A stretch of DNA of 42,067 bases, from NCBI RefSeq assembly GCF_022664395.1, contig NZ_JAKRET010000023.1, positions 1 through 42,067 on the forward strand, in the 5' to 3' direction. The number at the start of each line of letters is the position of its first letter. Within the stretch, counting starts at the first letter, position 1. The DNA is from Sphingomonas lacusdianchii. GTDB lineage: Bacteria > Pseudomonadota > Alphaproteobacteria > Sphingomonadales > Sphingomonadaceae. The notes beneath the pieces were generated by a model. That model had not been told where the DNA came from. It saw nothing but the letters and a program-made list of their open reading frames with translations, and did not search any database. The position numbers and the translations under genes are program-made. This document shows, piece by piece, positions 7,681 to 15,745 of this stretch.

Positions 7681-8523
7681 ATGAGTGATGGCAACCGGAG
7701 CGGATACGGGGACAATGCTGCCGAAGGCGGCATTGCCCGGCGTACCGAAGGCGCGTTCGATCGGTATGACGATCCGAACCGTGGCCCGCTTGATCGGGCT
7801 GCGAACGCCATCACCGGCGGCAGCGGCGGTTTGGACGGCGCGCTGCATCGCGACGATCCCAACAAGGGTCCGTTCGATCGGACCGAGAATGCCTTAAGCG
7901 GTCACGACGATCCGAACCGTGGCCCACTCGACCGCACGGCGAATGCCGTCACTGGTGGCGTGGGCGGCGTCTCGGCCGCTACGGCAGGAACTTCACGTGG
8001 GACAGGCCGGACCGTCTCAGCGGTCTTCGACACCGAAGCCGAAGCACAGCGGGCGGTGGCCGACCTGCGCAGCGCCGGCGTCAGCGACAGCGCGCTGTCG
8101 GTGATTGCACGCAGCAACGGCACGACAACGGCCCGCAACGTCGATGGCGAGATCACCGACGAACATGATGGAAGCATCGCCCGCGGTGTGCTTGGCGGCG
8201 GTGCCTTGGGTGCCGGCCTCGGCGTACTCGCGCTGGCAATTCCGGGCGTTGGTCCGCTCGTCGCCGCCGGTGCAATTGCCGCGTCCGCTGTTCCGGGTGC
8301 GATGGCGATCGGCGCTGCCGCAGGTGCTGCGGCCGGAACGTTCAACGAAGTGTTGAAGAGCCATGGCATCAGCGACGAGGATGCGTCTTACTACGGCGAA
8401 CGCCTGACTGCCGGTGGTGTCGTATTGACTGTCGACGCAACCGGCGCAAACGCGAATGTCAGCGACATCTTGCGCCGCAATGGCGGGCATAACGTCAGCA
8501 ACCCGCGCACTACCGCCCTTTAA
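7681..8523 (+). CDS. General-stress protein with N-terminal DDPN repeats and a glycine-zipper hydrophobic region
   Basis: This 280-residue protein has three parts. Residues 30-93 hold three near-identical repeats of the form DDPNRGPLDRxANAxTGG. Residues 108-150 (TVSAVFDTEAEAQRAVADLRSAGV) resemble the YflT/general stress protein 17M domain. Residues 165-225 are a glycine/alanine-rich hydrophobic stretch (GVLGGGALGAGLGVLALAIPGVG and so on) that could insert in or lie on a membrane. The C-terminus (SYYGERLTAGGVVLTVDA) is also typical of that family. GGAGAG lies 6 bases before the ATG. An EcfG-type promoter upstream and a hairpin after the stop make it a single stress-induced unit. The biochemical role is unknown. 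Confidence 0.85.
   Translation: MSDGNRSGYGDNAAEGGIARRTEGAFDRYDDPNRGPLDRAANAITGGSGGLDGALHRDDPNKGPFDRTENALSGHDDPNRGPLDRTANAVTGGVGGVSAATAGTSRGTGRTVSAVFDTEAEAQRAVADLRSAGVSDSALSVIARSNGTTTARNVDGEITDEHDGSIARGVLGGGALGAGLGVLALAIPGVGPLVAAGAIAASAVPGAMAIGAAAGAAAGTFNEVLKSHGISDEDASYYGERLTAGGVVLTVDATGANANVSDILRRNGGHNVSNPRTTAL
7768..7959 (+). repeat. Three coding tandem repeats (DDPN[R/K]GP[L/F]DR units)
   Basis: Repeat units occupy residues 30-47, 58-74 and 76-93 of the stress protein. The first and third are almost identical at protein and DNA level (GACGATCCGAACCGTGGCCC occurs in both); the middle one is more diverged (NK for NR, F for L). Spacers differ in length, so these are irregular tandem repeats that may vary in number between strains. 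Confidence 0.75.
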
Positions 8524-8533
8524 CGTACTATGG

Positions 8534-8561
8534 ATGACCGGGACACTGCGCTCCCGGTCAT
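8534..8561 (+). terminator. Hairpin terminator after the stress-protein gene
   Basis: ATGACCGGGA at 8534-8543 and TCCCGGTCAT at 8552-8561 form a perfect 10-bp stem with an 8-base loop, 10 bases after the stop. No T run follows, so termination strength is uncertain. Confidence 0.55.
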
Positions 8562-9018
8562 TGTGTGCACATTGGTTACCAGGGGCCGCAACGGAACATT
8601 CCAAGGGCGTGAAACACATACGCCCTTTGATCGTCGGCGGTTATTATGAAGCAACTTGGCAGCAGTTCCGCATATCGCCGGGTTTCGATTACCACAGCGC
8701 TACAGTTTGGATCTTGTCCGCACCGACGGCGAAGGCTCCAAAGCTTCGAAATTACACGGTCCGCGACGCCGGCTCCCCGTGAATGGTTCGACCCAGTTGC
8801 GGCCGTTTAGCAGCCACAGTGAGGTGCCCAGCTTCGGACATTCGTTAATGTGAGTTGTTCGGGGTTCCAGAGGTACAAGGCCCGGGCGCGCGGAACCTTC
8901 GGCGCTCGCCGGCGGGGGAGATCTGTCTCCGTCAACACCGGCAATTGGCCGTGTGGGCGATGTTGTTTGCACAATGCCGGGATAAAGATGTAGCGTACGC
9001 CAACAAAGGGCGGATGCA
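8562..9018. other. Intergenic stretch before the caspase-like operon, no gene seen
   Basis: Frames here are short, without ribosome sites, and change composition along their length. No RNA gene was recognised; a TTCCAGAGG stretch near 8870 resembles part of a tRNA arm but has no partner arms. The promoter of the 9022-10937 operon should lie here, but no confident -35/-10 pair was identified. Confidence 0.5.
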
Positions 9019-9021
9019 GTG

Positions 9022-9471
9022 ATGGGAACGTTTGCCACCGACGACAATAGCCCCGGCTGTGGGTGCCTGGCAGTCCTGTTCGCGGGCTTGATCATCAGCG
9101 TTGGCATCATCCGCGACGATTCTCTACGATCCGCGAGCGATATCGGTGCCGAGGTATGCCCGATACACAAGCTCTGCAGCCGTGACCTTCCCCCGACTCG
9201 GGTAGCGGAGCTCACGGACGCTCTGGACGGAACGGCGTCGGCTGTTGTTCATCTGGACGGAGGCCGGATTGAGGCGCCGCTGTCGCCGGGCGAGCGCGCT
9301 CGACTGGTGCAAGAGTCGATCACAAGCCGCATCTACGACATCGATCGCGACGTTCGCGAGCTCGAGCGTGCGCGAACCATGGCGGAGCGTCTTCAGGATG
9401 CGATAAGAGACTTTGGTGGGCCGCTTCGAAAAGATGCAAGCGAGGACATGGCTACGCAGGCCGGGCTATAG
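9022..9471 (+). CDS. Hypothetical membrane-anchored protein, first gene of the caspase-like operon
   Basis: This 149-residue protein has one N-terminal transmembrane segment (residues about 12-30, GCGCLAVLFAGLIISVGII), then a soluble part that contains Cys residues (EVCPIHKLCSRD) and ends in a charged helical region likely to be coiled (SRIYDIDRDVRELERARTMAERLQDAIRD). I do not recognise a family. A GTG three bases upstream (9019) is an alternative start. It is followed 14 bases later by a second membrane protein and then by a caspase-like protein, all on the same strand, so the three are probably one transcript and act together at the membrane. Confidence 0.65.
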   Translation: MGTFATDDNSPGCGCLAVLFAGLIISVGIIRDDSLRSASDIGAEVCPIHKLCSRDLPPTRVAELTDALDGTASAVVHLDGGRIEAPLSPGERARLVQESITSRIYDIDRDVRELERARTMAERLQDAIRDFGGPLRKDASEDMATQAGL

Positions 9472-9485
9472 GCGCAGGGAGCACG

Positions 9486-9824
9486 ATGATGAACATGGCT
9501 GTTCAAACGATGCTGGCATCCTCGTTCGGAGCCGCCGTCCAGGAGATCATCTTCTGGTATAATCTTCGTCACAATCTGGACGAGGAGAAATATGCCAGCC
9601 TAGTGCGCTCGCAAGGTTACTGGCTCGCCTTGGTCGTCATGATCGCCGGAACCGGGCTTGCTGCCTTCTTTTGGTTCGATGGCCCTGACTGGCCCAAGAA
9701 GAAGGAGGCCCTCACGTTCGGGATCGGTCTTCCTCTGCTCGTCAAGCAGCTCGGCAACGCCGCGACCAGCGGGGTCAAATACGGTGCGAGGACCACGCTG
9801 CTGCGTTATTTTCGGGGCTCTTGA
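9486..9824 (+). CDS. Hypothetical membrane protein, second gene of the caspase-like operon
   Basis: This 112-residue protein has a clear transmembrane segment at about residues 47-65 (WLALVVMIAGTGLAAFFWF) and a weaker hydrophobic stretch at about 78-92 (LTFGIGLPLLVKQLG). The N-terminal part (VQEIIFWYNLRHNLDEEKYASLVRS) looks like an amphipathic cytoplasmic helix pair. No named family is recognised. The stop at 9824 abuts the GTG of the next gene with no gap, so the two are translationally coupled. Start ATGs at 9486 and 9489 are both possible; AGGGAGCACG precedes them. Confidence 0.65.
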   Translation: MMNMAVQTMLASSFGAAVQEIIFWYNLRHNLDEEKYASLVRSQGYWLALVVMIAGTGLAAFFWFDGPDWPKKKEALTFGIGLPLLVKQLGNAATSGVKYGARTTLLRYFRGS

Positions 9825-10937
9825 GTGGCTCGGCCAATCACCGCTGGGATCCTGTTCGCAGCCCTCCTGCTCGGAGGCGCTCCATTCGCCGAAGTGACAG
9901 CGCAACGACGGGGCAGCAGCGGTAGCAACGATGTTCGGTACGAGCGTCCCGAGAAAAGCAGGGAGGATGCCCGTCGCGAACGGGTTCGTGAGGAAGAGCA
10001 CCGCCAAACCGCTCAAGACACGCTGTTGCGACAAATCGGCCTAGACCGTCCGGCAGCCAAGGCACGGCTTAGTATCTATGAACGGGCTAGGCAATTTTAC
10101 GTTGCTGGCGGTGTGCGTAAAGGTCTCACCGCCTTTCGCGCACCGCAGGCGCCAGAAACACATTTAGATGCTAGCTTCAACGATCCGCCACTCACGCATC
10201 TTTATGCCCTGTTCGGCCGCTCGGTTAGGGATCGCCCTGACACCGCCACCGCTCTTCTCGGCCCGCCCCTCCGACCTGGCCTCGCGATCTTCAGCGCCGT
10301 GCCTGAAACGAAGAAGGAGTTCGTTGACGTCTTCGGTGAGGAAGCCGTCCCCTCCCGGAGTGCCCTAGAGGCCGTGCGTGCAGGAAGTCTCGCACTCGAT
10401 CGAATTAAGGGCAGTCATGTCGCGGTGATCACGCTTGCGCAGGTCGTCGAGGCGATCGGTCGCATGCGCGAGTCCACGGTGCTGCTCGTCGGGCACAACG
10501 AGAGTGGCGTTCTGATCTCGCCCTCGGGAAATAGGCTGCCTCTAGGAGACATTGCGCGATCCTGCGCGAGATTCGGCAAGCTCTGCATCTTCCTTTCCTG
10601 CCGGGCCGCGAAGCACGTTCCCGGTGCACACGGGCCGATGGTCGACGTCTCGCCGCTCCAGGCATCCCGCATGGCCAGCAAGATTGCCGCAATGCTGGAC
10701 GAGCAACCGACGAAGTCTCTGGAGGCGCTTGTGCCTGCGCCAGTGGTTGCTCCGATGATCTACGCTGACCCGTGGCGACTGGTGAGGAACGTGGATGCTA
10801 TCATTGCCGAAGAGACGACGGGTCGCACCCGTCTCTTCTACGTCGGGTTAAGCGTCGGCGGCGTCATCATCGTTGCTCTGGTCGTTGTCGACTTGGACGG
10901 CACCTGTGACGAAAAGTCTGAGGATTGCTCGATCTGA
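9825..10937 (+). CDS. Membrane-anchored caspase/CHAT-like putative peptidase
   Basis: This is a 370-residue protein starting at GTG. Residues 1-27 are a signal peptide or N-terminal anchor (ITAGILFAALLLGGAPFAEVTAQ), followed by an Arg/Glu-rich charged helix (SREDARRERVREEEHRQ) and a globular domain. In the latter, VLLVGHNESGVLI with His224 is followed 35 residues later by CIFLSCRAAKH with Cys259. A His at the end of a hydrophobic strand followed by Gly, then a hydrophobic strand ending in Ser-Cys, is the dyad pattern of clan CD peptidases (caspases, CHAT). A C-terminal transmembrane segment (YVGLSVGGVIIVALVVVDL, about 345-363) follows. The remaining sequence is unlike any family I know. Activity and cleavage preference are unknown; the dyad could be a structural coincidence. 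Confidence 0.6.
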   Translation: MARPITAGILFAALLLGGAPFAEVTAQRRGSSGSNDVRYERPEKSREDARRERVREEEHRQTAQDTLLRQIGLDRPAAKARLSIYERARQFYVAGGVRKGLTAFRAPQAPETHLDASFNDPPLTHLYALFGRSVRDRPDTATALLGPPLRPGLAIFSAVPETKKEFVDVFGEEAVPSRSALEAVRAGSLALDRIKGSHVAVITLAQVVEAIGRMRESTVLLVGHNESGVLISPSGNRLPLGDIARSCARFGKLCIFLSCRAAKHVPGAHGPMVDVSPLQASRMASKIAAMLDEQPTKSLEALVPAPVVAPMIYADPWRLVRNVDAIIAEETTGRTRLFYVGLSVGGVIIVALVVVDLDGTCDEKSEDCSI

Positions 10938-11258
10938 AAGCATGTTTTGCGCCGGGGTTCGGGTGATCAACACGAACGGAAACTATGTCAAGAAGCGCTG
11001 GCGATCACTTGAGTGTTGGCGCGCAGCTCGTTTGCCGACTACCGACAGGACTGGGGTGGAATACTCAGGTGACCCACGTTCCGCCATTCGCAGCAGTCGA
11101 AGCGTTTCCCGAAAGCTGCCGTCCATACATGTTGTACCGCGCCGTTCCGGCACATGTCCTGGCCGGTCAGCGACGTAAGCTAAGACGGTCAGCACGTTCA
11201 TGTTGATCGATCGGCATTTTTACGCTTTCGCTATGTAGTCGAAACGGGGGGCAGCGAC
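10938..11258. other. Intergenic stretch between the caspase-like operon and the antiporter gene
   Basis: No frame here has a ribosome site or recognisable product. The stretch is less GC-rich at its right end, where the antiporter promoter should be. No terminator hairpin was found after 10937. Confidence 0.45.
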
Positions 11259-12842
11259 ATGCATGCAGCGGCGGAGTTTGAGCTGATCATCGCGATGTTC
11301 CTCGTGATTGTCGGGTTGCATTACGTCGCGCGGCTCCTCTCTCTTCCGCCCGCGGCCGCGCTCATCGTCGGCGGCGGCGCAGTCGCCTTCATCCCCGGCC
11401 TGCCCGCCGTCGCCATCGACCCGGAGCTGGTCCTCGTCCTGTTCCTGCCACCGCTGCTCATGGATGGTGCCTGGTTCACCGCGATCGCGCCGTTCCGTCG
11501 CCACATGGCCGGCATCCTGTCGCTAGCGGTCGGCGCCGTGTTCTTCACGACCGCCGTCGTTGCGATGGTCACGAAGCTGCTGTTGCCGGCGTTGCCGTGG
11601 GCTGCCTGCGTGGCGTTGGGCGCTATCCTGTCGCCGCCCGACGCGGTGTCGGCCCGAGCCGTTCTTCAGCACGTCCGGCTGCCGCGTCGCCTTTCGACGT
11701 TGCTCGAAGGTGAGAGCCTGCTCAACGATGCCGCCGGCTTGGTGCTGTTCCGCTTCGCGGTTGCGGCGGTGTTGACTGGCACGTTCAGCCTCGGCGCGGC
11801 GACAGGCACCTTCTTGCTGCTGGTTTTGGGCGGCATTGCGGTCGGCGCGGCGATTGGATCTTTATGGGTCTTGCTGTTGCAACGGCTCGGCGACGACACG
11901 CTGATGATCGCGGCGACGATGCTGGTGTGCTGGAGCGCATATATCGTGGGCGAGCTTCTCCACGTCTCCGGCGTGATCGCCGTGGTGACCGCGGGTCTTA
12001 CCTGTGGCTGGTTCCAGCATGTCGTGTTCAGCGCCAGTGTAAGGATCCGTGCGCTCGCGTTCTGGCAAGTACTGGTGTTCCTTCTGGAAGCGGCGGTGTT
12101 CACCCTGATCGGGTTGTCGCTGCGCGGCATACTCGACCGCGTCGGCGATCCCACCCGCATCGTCGACACGATGGCGATCCCGGTGCTGCTGATCGTCATG
12201 GCGGTGATCGTCGCCCGCTTTGTGTGGATCTTTGCTGCCGACGCGATGGTCACGGTCCTGCGCCGCATTGGCTGGACGTCGGCCCGCCCACTGGGTGGAC
12301 GCGCATCGCTCGTCATGAGCTGGGCAGGTATGCGCGGCGTGGTGACGCTGGCGGTCGCGCTGTCGTTGCCTGAAGCGATGCCGGCGCGCGATCTGATGCT
12401 CGTCGCTGCCTTCGCCGTGATCCTCGTCACCGTTCTGGTTCAGGGCACCTCACTTGGCTGGATCATCAAACGCGCGGGTCCGGCCGAAGACCCGGCCGCG
12501 CTGCCGCCGCTCGACCTCCATGCCGCCGAGCACGCGATGTTTCGCGCGCAACTCTCGGCGGTCGAGCGGGAAGCACATGACGCCGACGGAGAACTCATCC
12601 ATCCTCAGCTTCTTCGTCGCTACCGCGCGCGCGCCACGGTGGGCGAGACATTCGACGGCACCGCAGAAGAACGCATCCACGCAATCGCTCGCCATTTTGA
12701 CGTCATCATCGCTGCGGTGGAAGCTGGGCGGGCCGAACTGGTCAGGCTGCATCGCGCTGGCCAGATCGACGACGAAACCCTCCACGATCTCGAACATGAC
12801 CTCGACCTCGAAGAGTTGGGGGCAGTCGCCGCCAAAGGTTGA
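11259..12842 (+). CDS. CPA1 family Na+/H+ antiporter
   Basis: This 527-residue inner-membrane cation/proton exchanger has an N-terminal region of about 400 residues with 11-12 hydrophobic segments. It holds the family motifs VLFLPPLLMDGAWF (near residue 65), GAILSPPDAVSARAV (near 125) and EGESLLNDAAGLVLF (near 150), whose Asn-Asp pair binds the ion. A conserved SWAGMRGVVTLAVALSLP lies near residue 350. A hydrophilic cytoplasmic tail of about 110 residues follows (FRAQLSAVEREA, then DLEHDLDLEELG). The start is supported by GGGGGG a few bases upstream. It exports Na+ (or K+) in exchange for protons and helps pH and salt tolerance. It is separated by 50 bases from the FMN reductase gene and may share its transcript. 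Confidence 0.92.
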   Translation: MHAAAEFELIIAMFLVIVGLHYVARLLSLPPAAALIVGGGAVAFIPGLPAVAIDPELVLVLFLPPLLMDGAWFTAIAPFRRHMAGILSLAVGAVFFTTAVVAMVTKLLLPALPWAACVALGAILSPPDAVSARAVLQHVRLPRRLSTLLEGESLLNDAAGLVLFRFAVAAVLTGTFSLGAATGTFLLLVLGGIAVGAAIGSLWVLLLQRLGDDTLMIAATMLVCWSAYIVGELLHVSGVIAVVTAGLTCGWFQHVVFSASVRIRALAFWQVLVFLLEAAVFTLIGLSLRGILDRVGDPTRIVDTMAIPVLLIVMAVIVARFVWIFAADAMVTVLRRIGWTSARPLGGRASLVMSWAGMRGVVTLAVALSLPEAMPARDLMLVAAFAVILVTVLVQGTSLGWIIKRAGPAEDPAALPPLDLHAAEHAMFRAQLSAVEREAHDADGELIHPQLLRRYRARATVGETFDGTAEERIHAIARHFDVIIAAVEAGRAELVRLHRAGQIDDETLHDLEHDLDLEELGAVAAKG

Positions 12843-12892
12843 GGCGGCGTCTGCAGGTCGACTATATGACAGCCGCACCAAGGGGGAGTAAC

Positions 12893-13486
12893 ATGATGGC
12901 CGACCGTATCCTGATCTTCTACGGCTCGTATCGATCCGATCGGCAGGGCATCCGGCTTGCCGATTATCTGGTCCGCGCCTTCTCCGCACGAGGCGCAACG
13001 CCCGAACTCATCGACGCTCGAGCGGTCGGGCTGCCGATGCTCGATCGCATGTACAAGGAATATCCGAAGGGCGAGGCGCCGGCTACGCTGGAGGAACTCG
13101 CCGGCAAGATCCGTGCGGCGGACGCCTTCGTTTTCGTCACGGGCGAATATAATTGGGGCCAGCAGCCCGGCCTCAAGAACCTGACCGATCATTTCCTTGA
13201 GGAATGGTTCTGGCGTCCTGCCGCGATCGCTAGCTATTCCGCCGGGCGGTTGGCGGGCGCGCATGCCAGCGTGGCCTGGCATGGCACGCTCACCGAGATG
13301 GGGATGGTCGTGATCTCCAGCACACTGACTGTCGGCGGGATCGGTCACGCGCTAGATGCAACGGGAGCGCCAAGCGGTGACGCCGGCGCGGCTCTCGCTA
13401 AAACGTTTCCGCGGTTCGCCGACGATCTGGCGTGGTGGACGGAGGCAGCGCGAGAACAACGTGCGCGGGTGGCACCGCCATACTGA
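12893..13486 (+). CDS. NAD(P)H-dependent FMN reductase, flavodoxin-like
   Basis: This 197-residue protein of the NADPH-dependent FMN reductase family has the N-terminal phosphate-binding loop FYGSYRSDRQGIRLADYL and the second signature GEYNWGQQPGLKNLTDHF that holds the isoalloxazine ring. The family reduces FMN, quinones, azo dyes or nitro compounds using NAD(P)H. The start at 12893 was chosen over 12839 because AGGGGGAG lies 4-7 bases before it; the adjacent ATG at 12896 is equally possible. It is cytoplasmic. It lies 50 bases after the antiporter gene on the same strand. It is the last gene in the left part that I would call ordinary chromosome. Confidence 0.85.
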   Translation: MMADRILIFYGSYRSDRQGIRLADYLVRAFSARGATPELIDARAVGLPMLDRMYKEYPKGEAPATLEELAGKIRAADAFVFVTGEYNWGQQPGLKNLTDHFLEEWFWRPAAIASYSAGRLAGAHASVAWHGTLTEMGMVVISSTLTVGGIGHALDATGAPSGDAGAALAKTFPRFADDLAWWTEAAREQRARVAPPY

Positions 13487-13602
13487 TCGCGATGACCCTG
13501 TTCCGGACATTGCGGCAAGGCTGCCATGCTCCCGAACCCGGCCGTTCCGGCGTGCCATTTACCGCTGACGCGACGTGCCAATCAGCGCTGACATCTACAG
13601 CC

Positions 13603-13956
13603 ATGCCGCAGGGTCTAGCTATCGATCTCGGCACTCATTGGTGGCGGATCGCCGATGACGGCGGAAAGGAGCTGGCGCGCTTCGATCACAGGATGTTCGA
13701 GGACATCCGAAACGGGGCCGCGGTGACCTACTTCGATGCCAATGGCGACGGAATAGCCGAGAACGTCCAACCCACGCGCGCGGTCGCCCGCTACCTGGCC
13801 CGCGCCAACCGGGCGGGCGTATGCGACGCGGCCATCGAGGGCCACATCCTCCACACCATCATGGCCGCGCTGCATTCCGCGACCGGCGACCAGCCAACCG
13901 ACCGGCGTAAACGCCTCCGCCGACTGCGAGCGCGGATCGACGATCAGCGCCCCTGA
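13603..13956 (+). CDS. Hypothetical protein, 117 residues
   Basis: A plus-strand frame with strong G/C bias at third positions, which argues that it is coding. The protein starts GLAIDLGTHWWRIADDGGKE, which superficially resembles the first phosphate loop of actin-like ATPases, but it is far too short to be one. The middle (FDANGDGIAENV, then ARYLARANRAGV) and basic C-terminus (RRKRLRRLRARID) match nothing I recognise. The start at 13603 was preferred to 13492 because the residues in between look non-coding. There is no clear ribosome site at either. It is the first gene after the FMN reductase and may be the left-most gene of the integrated element. Confidence 0.5.
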   Translation: MPQGLAIDLGTHWWRIADDGGKELARFDHRMFEDIRNGAAVTYFDANGDGIAENVQPTRAVARYLARANRAGVCDAAIEGHILHTIMAALHSATGDQPTDRRKRLRRLRARIDDQRP

Positions 13957-13982
13957 AGCGGCTCGGCGACCGATGGCGCGCG

Positions 13983-14285
13983 ATGCGGCATGACGGGCCG
14001 ACGGCGCCCTTGCCGGCCGGCGACGGATACCTACGCCTCTCGGCTGCCACCGTGCTCGCGACCGCGGCGGCGGTGATCGCGGACCATCTGCCCACCCTTC
14101 TACAGGATATCGACGGCAGGATGCCCGGGGCGTCCGGATCGGCCGCCATCGCACGCGGCGAATACAACGGCTTCGGCGAGTTCCGGTCCGCACCACCGCA
14201 CGGCGCTCGCAGTCCGCCCGCCGGCGAGAACGGCGGCGGCCAAGTCTCGGACACGCTCGACGGAAGATTAAGACGTCATTCGTAG
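13983..14285 (+). CDS. Hypothetical protein, 100 residues, doubtful
   Basis: This frame begins 26 bases after the preceding stop and is G/C-biased at third positions for its first two thirds (GDGYLRLSAATVLATAAAVIADHLP looks helical). The last third is Gly/Pro-rich and less gene-like. No ribosome site is obvious. A long minus-strand frame covers the same bases, but its Arg/Cys-rich product looks like a shadow. It may be a small gene of the element or a decayed remnant. Confidence 0.3.
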   Translation: MRHDGPTAPLPAGDGYLRLSAATVLATAAAVIADHLPTLLQDIDGRMPGASGSAAIARGEYNGFGEFRSAPPHGARSPPAGENGGGQVSDTLDGRLRRHS

Positions 14286-14326
14286 ATGCGGTTCCGACGG
14301 TTACTATCAGGAAAGGGAAAAAAGAA

Positions 14327-15745
14327 ATGTTCTCCGCGCCCATCCGGCAGTTCGACGAGGCCCAGGTCATCCACAGACTCGAGCAGGTGCTCGGCGATAT
14401 CGACACAGGCAACGGCACGCCACTGGCCGCAGCGGCCGCTACCGCCTTGCTCACGGACGCGGCGGCGACCCGCAACGGCCTTCCGGACGTGCTCGCATTG
14501 GACGACGATGCGCTCTTCCACGCGGCGGCACAACTGCACTACATGCTCACGGAGGGTCGACACGAATCCAAACTGCCGTTCGGCAGCTCCGCGTCCAGCT
14601 ACGATCCGGGGGGCGTGAAGGTCGCGGGCGAGATGCTGGTGCTGGAGGCGGGCCGTCCGGGCCTTCATCCGATGGAGTCCACGCGACGCGACGCGCACGG
14701 TCCAAACCTCGAACTGCTGCGTCGTCTCATCACGCGCAAGACCCGAAGGCTCGCCTGCCGTCGCATCGGCCTCCCATCGGCCAAGACGATCGTTGACACG
14801 GACGAGCGCACGATGCTGCAGTTCCCGCCCTTCGCCGAGGCCGGCGGCATGGTCCTGCAACGCCGCACCTGCGATACGGGCGCTCCGCGCTTCTGCTCGG
14901 CGACGACCAGGCAGATCGAGGCGTTCGCGACCTCGATCGTCGAGGACATGCGCGCACTCTGGACCCGCCGCGCCGAGATCGGTGAGCGTGCAATGCTGGT
15001 ACGCCGGTCCGCGGAGGCGGGCATCCTCGCGGAGTGCGGCCCGGAAGCGGACATCGCCGTCTCCTGCATCTCGATCGAACTCGGCATGCAGCGCGAAGAC
15101 CGCGATCCGTCCGTCTACATCGAGTATGATTGCCTCGACGAGGCGCTGAGGCGCGGCACGGTCATCGACTACCTGCCCGGCAGGAACGAAGCGACGCCGC
15201 GAAACCTGCGGCGGATACCGCGCGTGCATCGCGAGCGGACCGCGGAACTGGAGGAACTGCGATCCGCGGGGGCCGCCGGTCGGATCGACGACGTCGCCGC
15301 CGCGATCGCCTCGGCCGCGCCCGGCGGCCTCGTCGCCGTGCTCGCGAAGCTCTCGGAGAACTACGACGCCTTCGTCACCATACCAACCTCGGGTGCCCCG
15401 CTCTACGCGACCCTGTACTGGCGGGACGGTGTGATCAAGGCGGAGGCGGATTGCCGAGACCGCCTCGACTACTGCCGGGAAAGGCTGGAGCTGCGGAACG
15501 TTCAGCTTCCCGACACGGTCGTCGAGACCCTCGCGGGACGATGGGTTTCGGAGACGGCCGAGCTGCCGTTCGATCTGACATGCAGGATCACCGGAGGCCG
15601 CGAGAACGACGCCTCGATCGTGCTCGACCTCGACGTCGGGACATCGCTCGTCAATTGCACCGAGGGTCGCATCTGGCCACAACCGGCCGACGGAGACTTC
15701 GGCGAGACCTGGTTGCGCCTGCCGCCGCCCTACGATGAGCGGTGA
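14327..15745 (+). CDS. Hypothetical protein, 472 residues, unknown family
   Basis: This long, well-formed gene has a purine-rich ribosome site (AGGAAAGGG about 10 bases upstream). The 472-residue product has no signal peptide or membrane segment and no nucleotide-binding motif. Visible features are an N-terminal helical part (IRQFDEAQVIHRLEQVLGDID), a central region with several Cys and Arg residues (RRTCDTGAPRFCSATTRQIEAF), and a C-terminal part rich in beta-type sequence (LYATLYWRDGVIKAEADCRD and FDLTCRITGG). I do not recognise it. It stands alone, followed by a 570-base gap with a strong hairpin. Its size and normal codon use argue for a real cargo or core gene of the element. Confidence 0.75.
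   Translation: MFSAPIRQFDEAQVIHRLEQVLGDIDTGNGTPLAAAAATALLTDAAATRNGLPDVLALDDDALFHAAAQLHYMLTEGRHESKLPFGSSASSYDPGGVKVAGEMLVLEAGRPGLHPMESTRRDAHGPNLELLRRLITRKTRRLACRRIGLPSAKTIVDTDERTMLQFPPFAEAGGMVLQRRTCDTGAPRFCSATTRQIEAFATSIVEDMRALWTRRAEIGERAMLVRRSAEAGILAECGPEADIAVSCISIELGMQREDRDPSVYIEYDCLDEALRRGTVIDYLPGRNEATPRNLRRIPRVHRERTAELEELRSAGAAGRIDDVAAAIASAAPGGLVAVLAKLSENYDAFVTIPTSGAPLYATLYWRDGVIKAEADCRDRLDYCRERLELRNVQLPDTVVETLAGRWVSETAELPFDLTCRITGGRENDASIVLDLDVGTSLVNCTEGRIWPQPADGDFGETWLRLPPPYDER

Noticed and set aside
8850..8900. Possible tRNA-like arm (GGGGTTCCAGAGG)
   Set aside because: No acceptor or anticodon arms could be paired around it.
13480..13620. Left attachment site of the element
   Set aside because: No sequence here matches the right junction around 41765-41790; the boundary is only a change of gene style.
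13603..13956. Actin-like (MreB/ParM) ATPase
   Set aside because: Only a short AIDLGT-like phosphate loop is present; the other actin motifs are missing and the protein has 117 residues.
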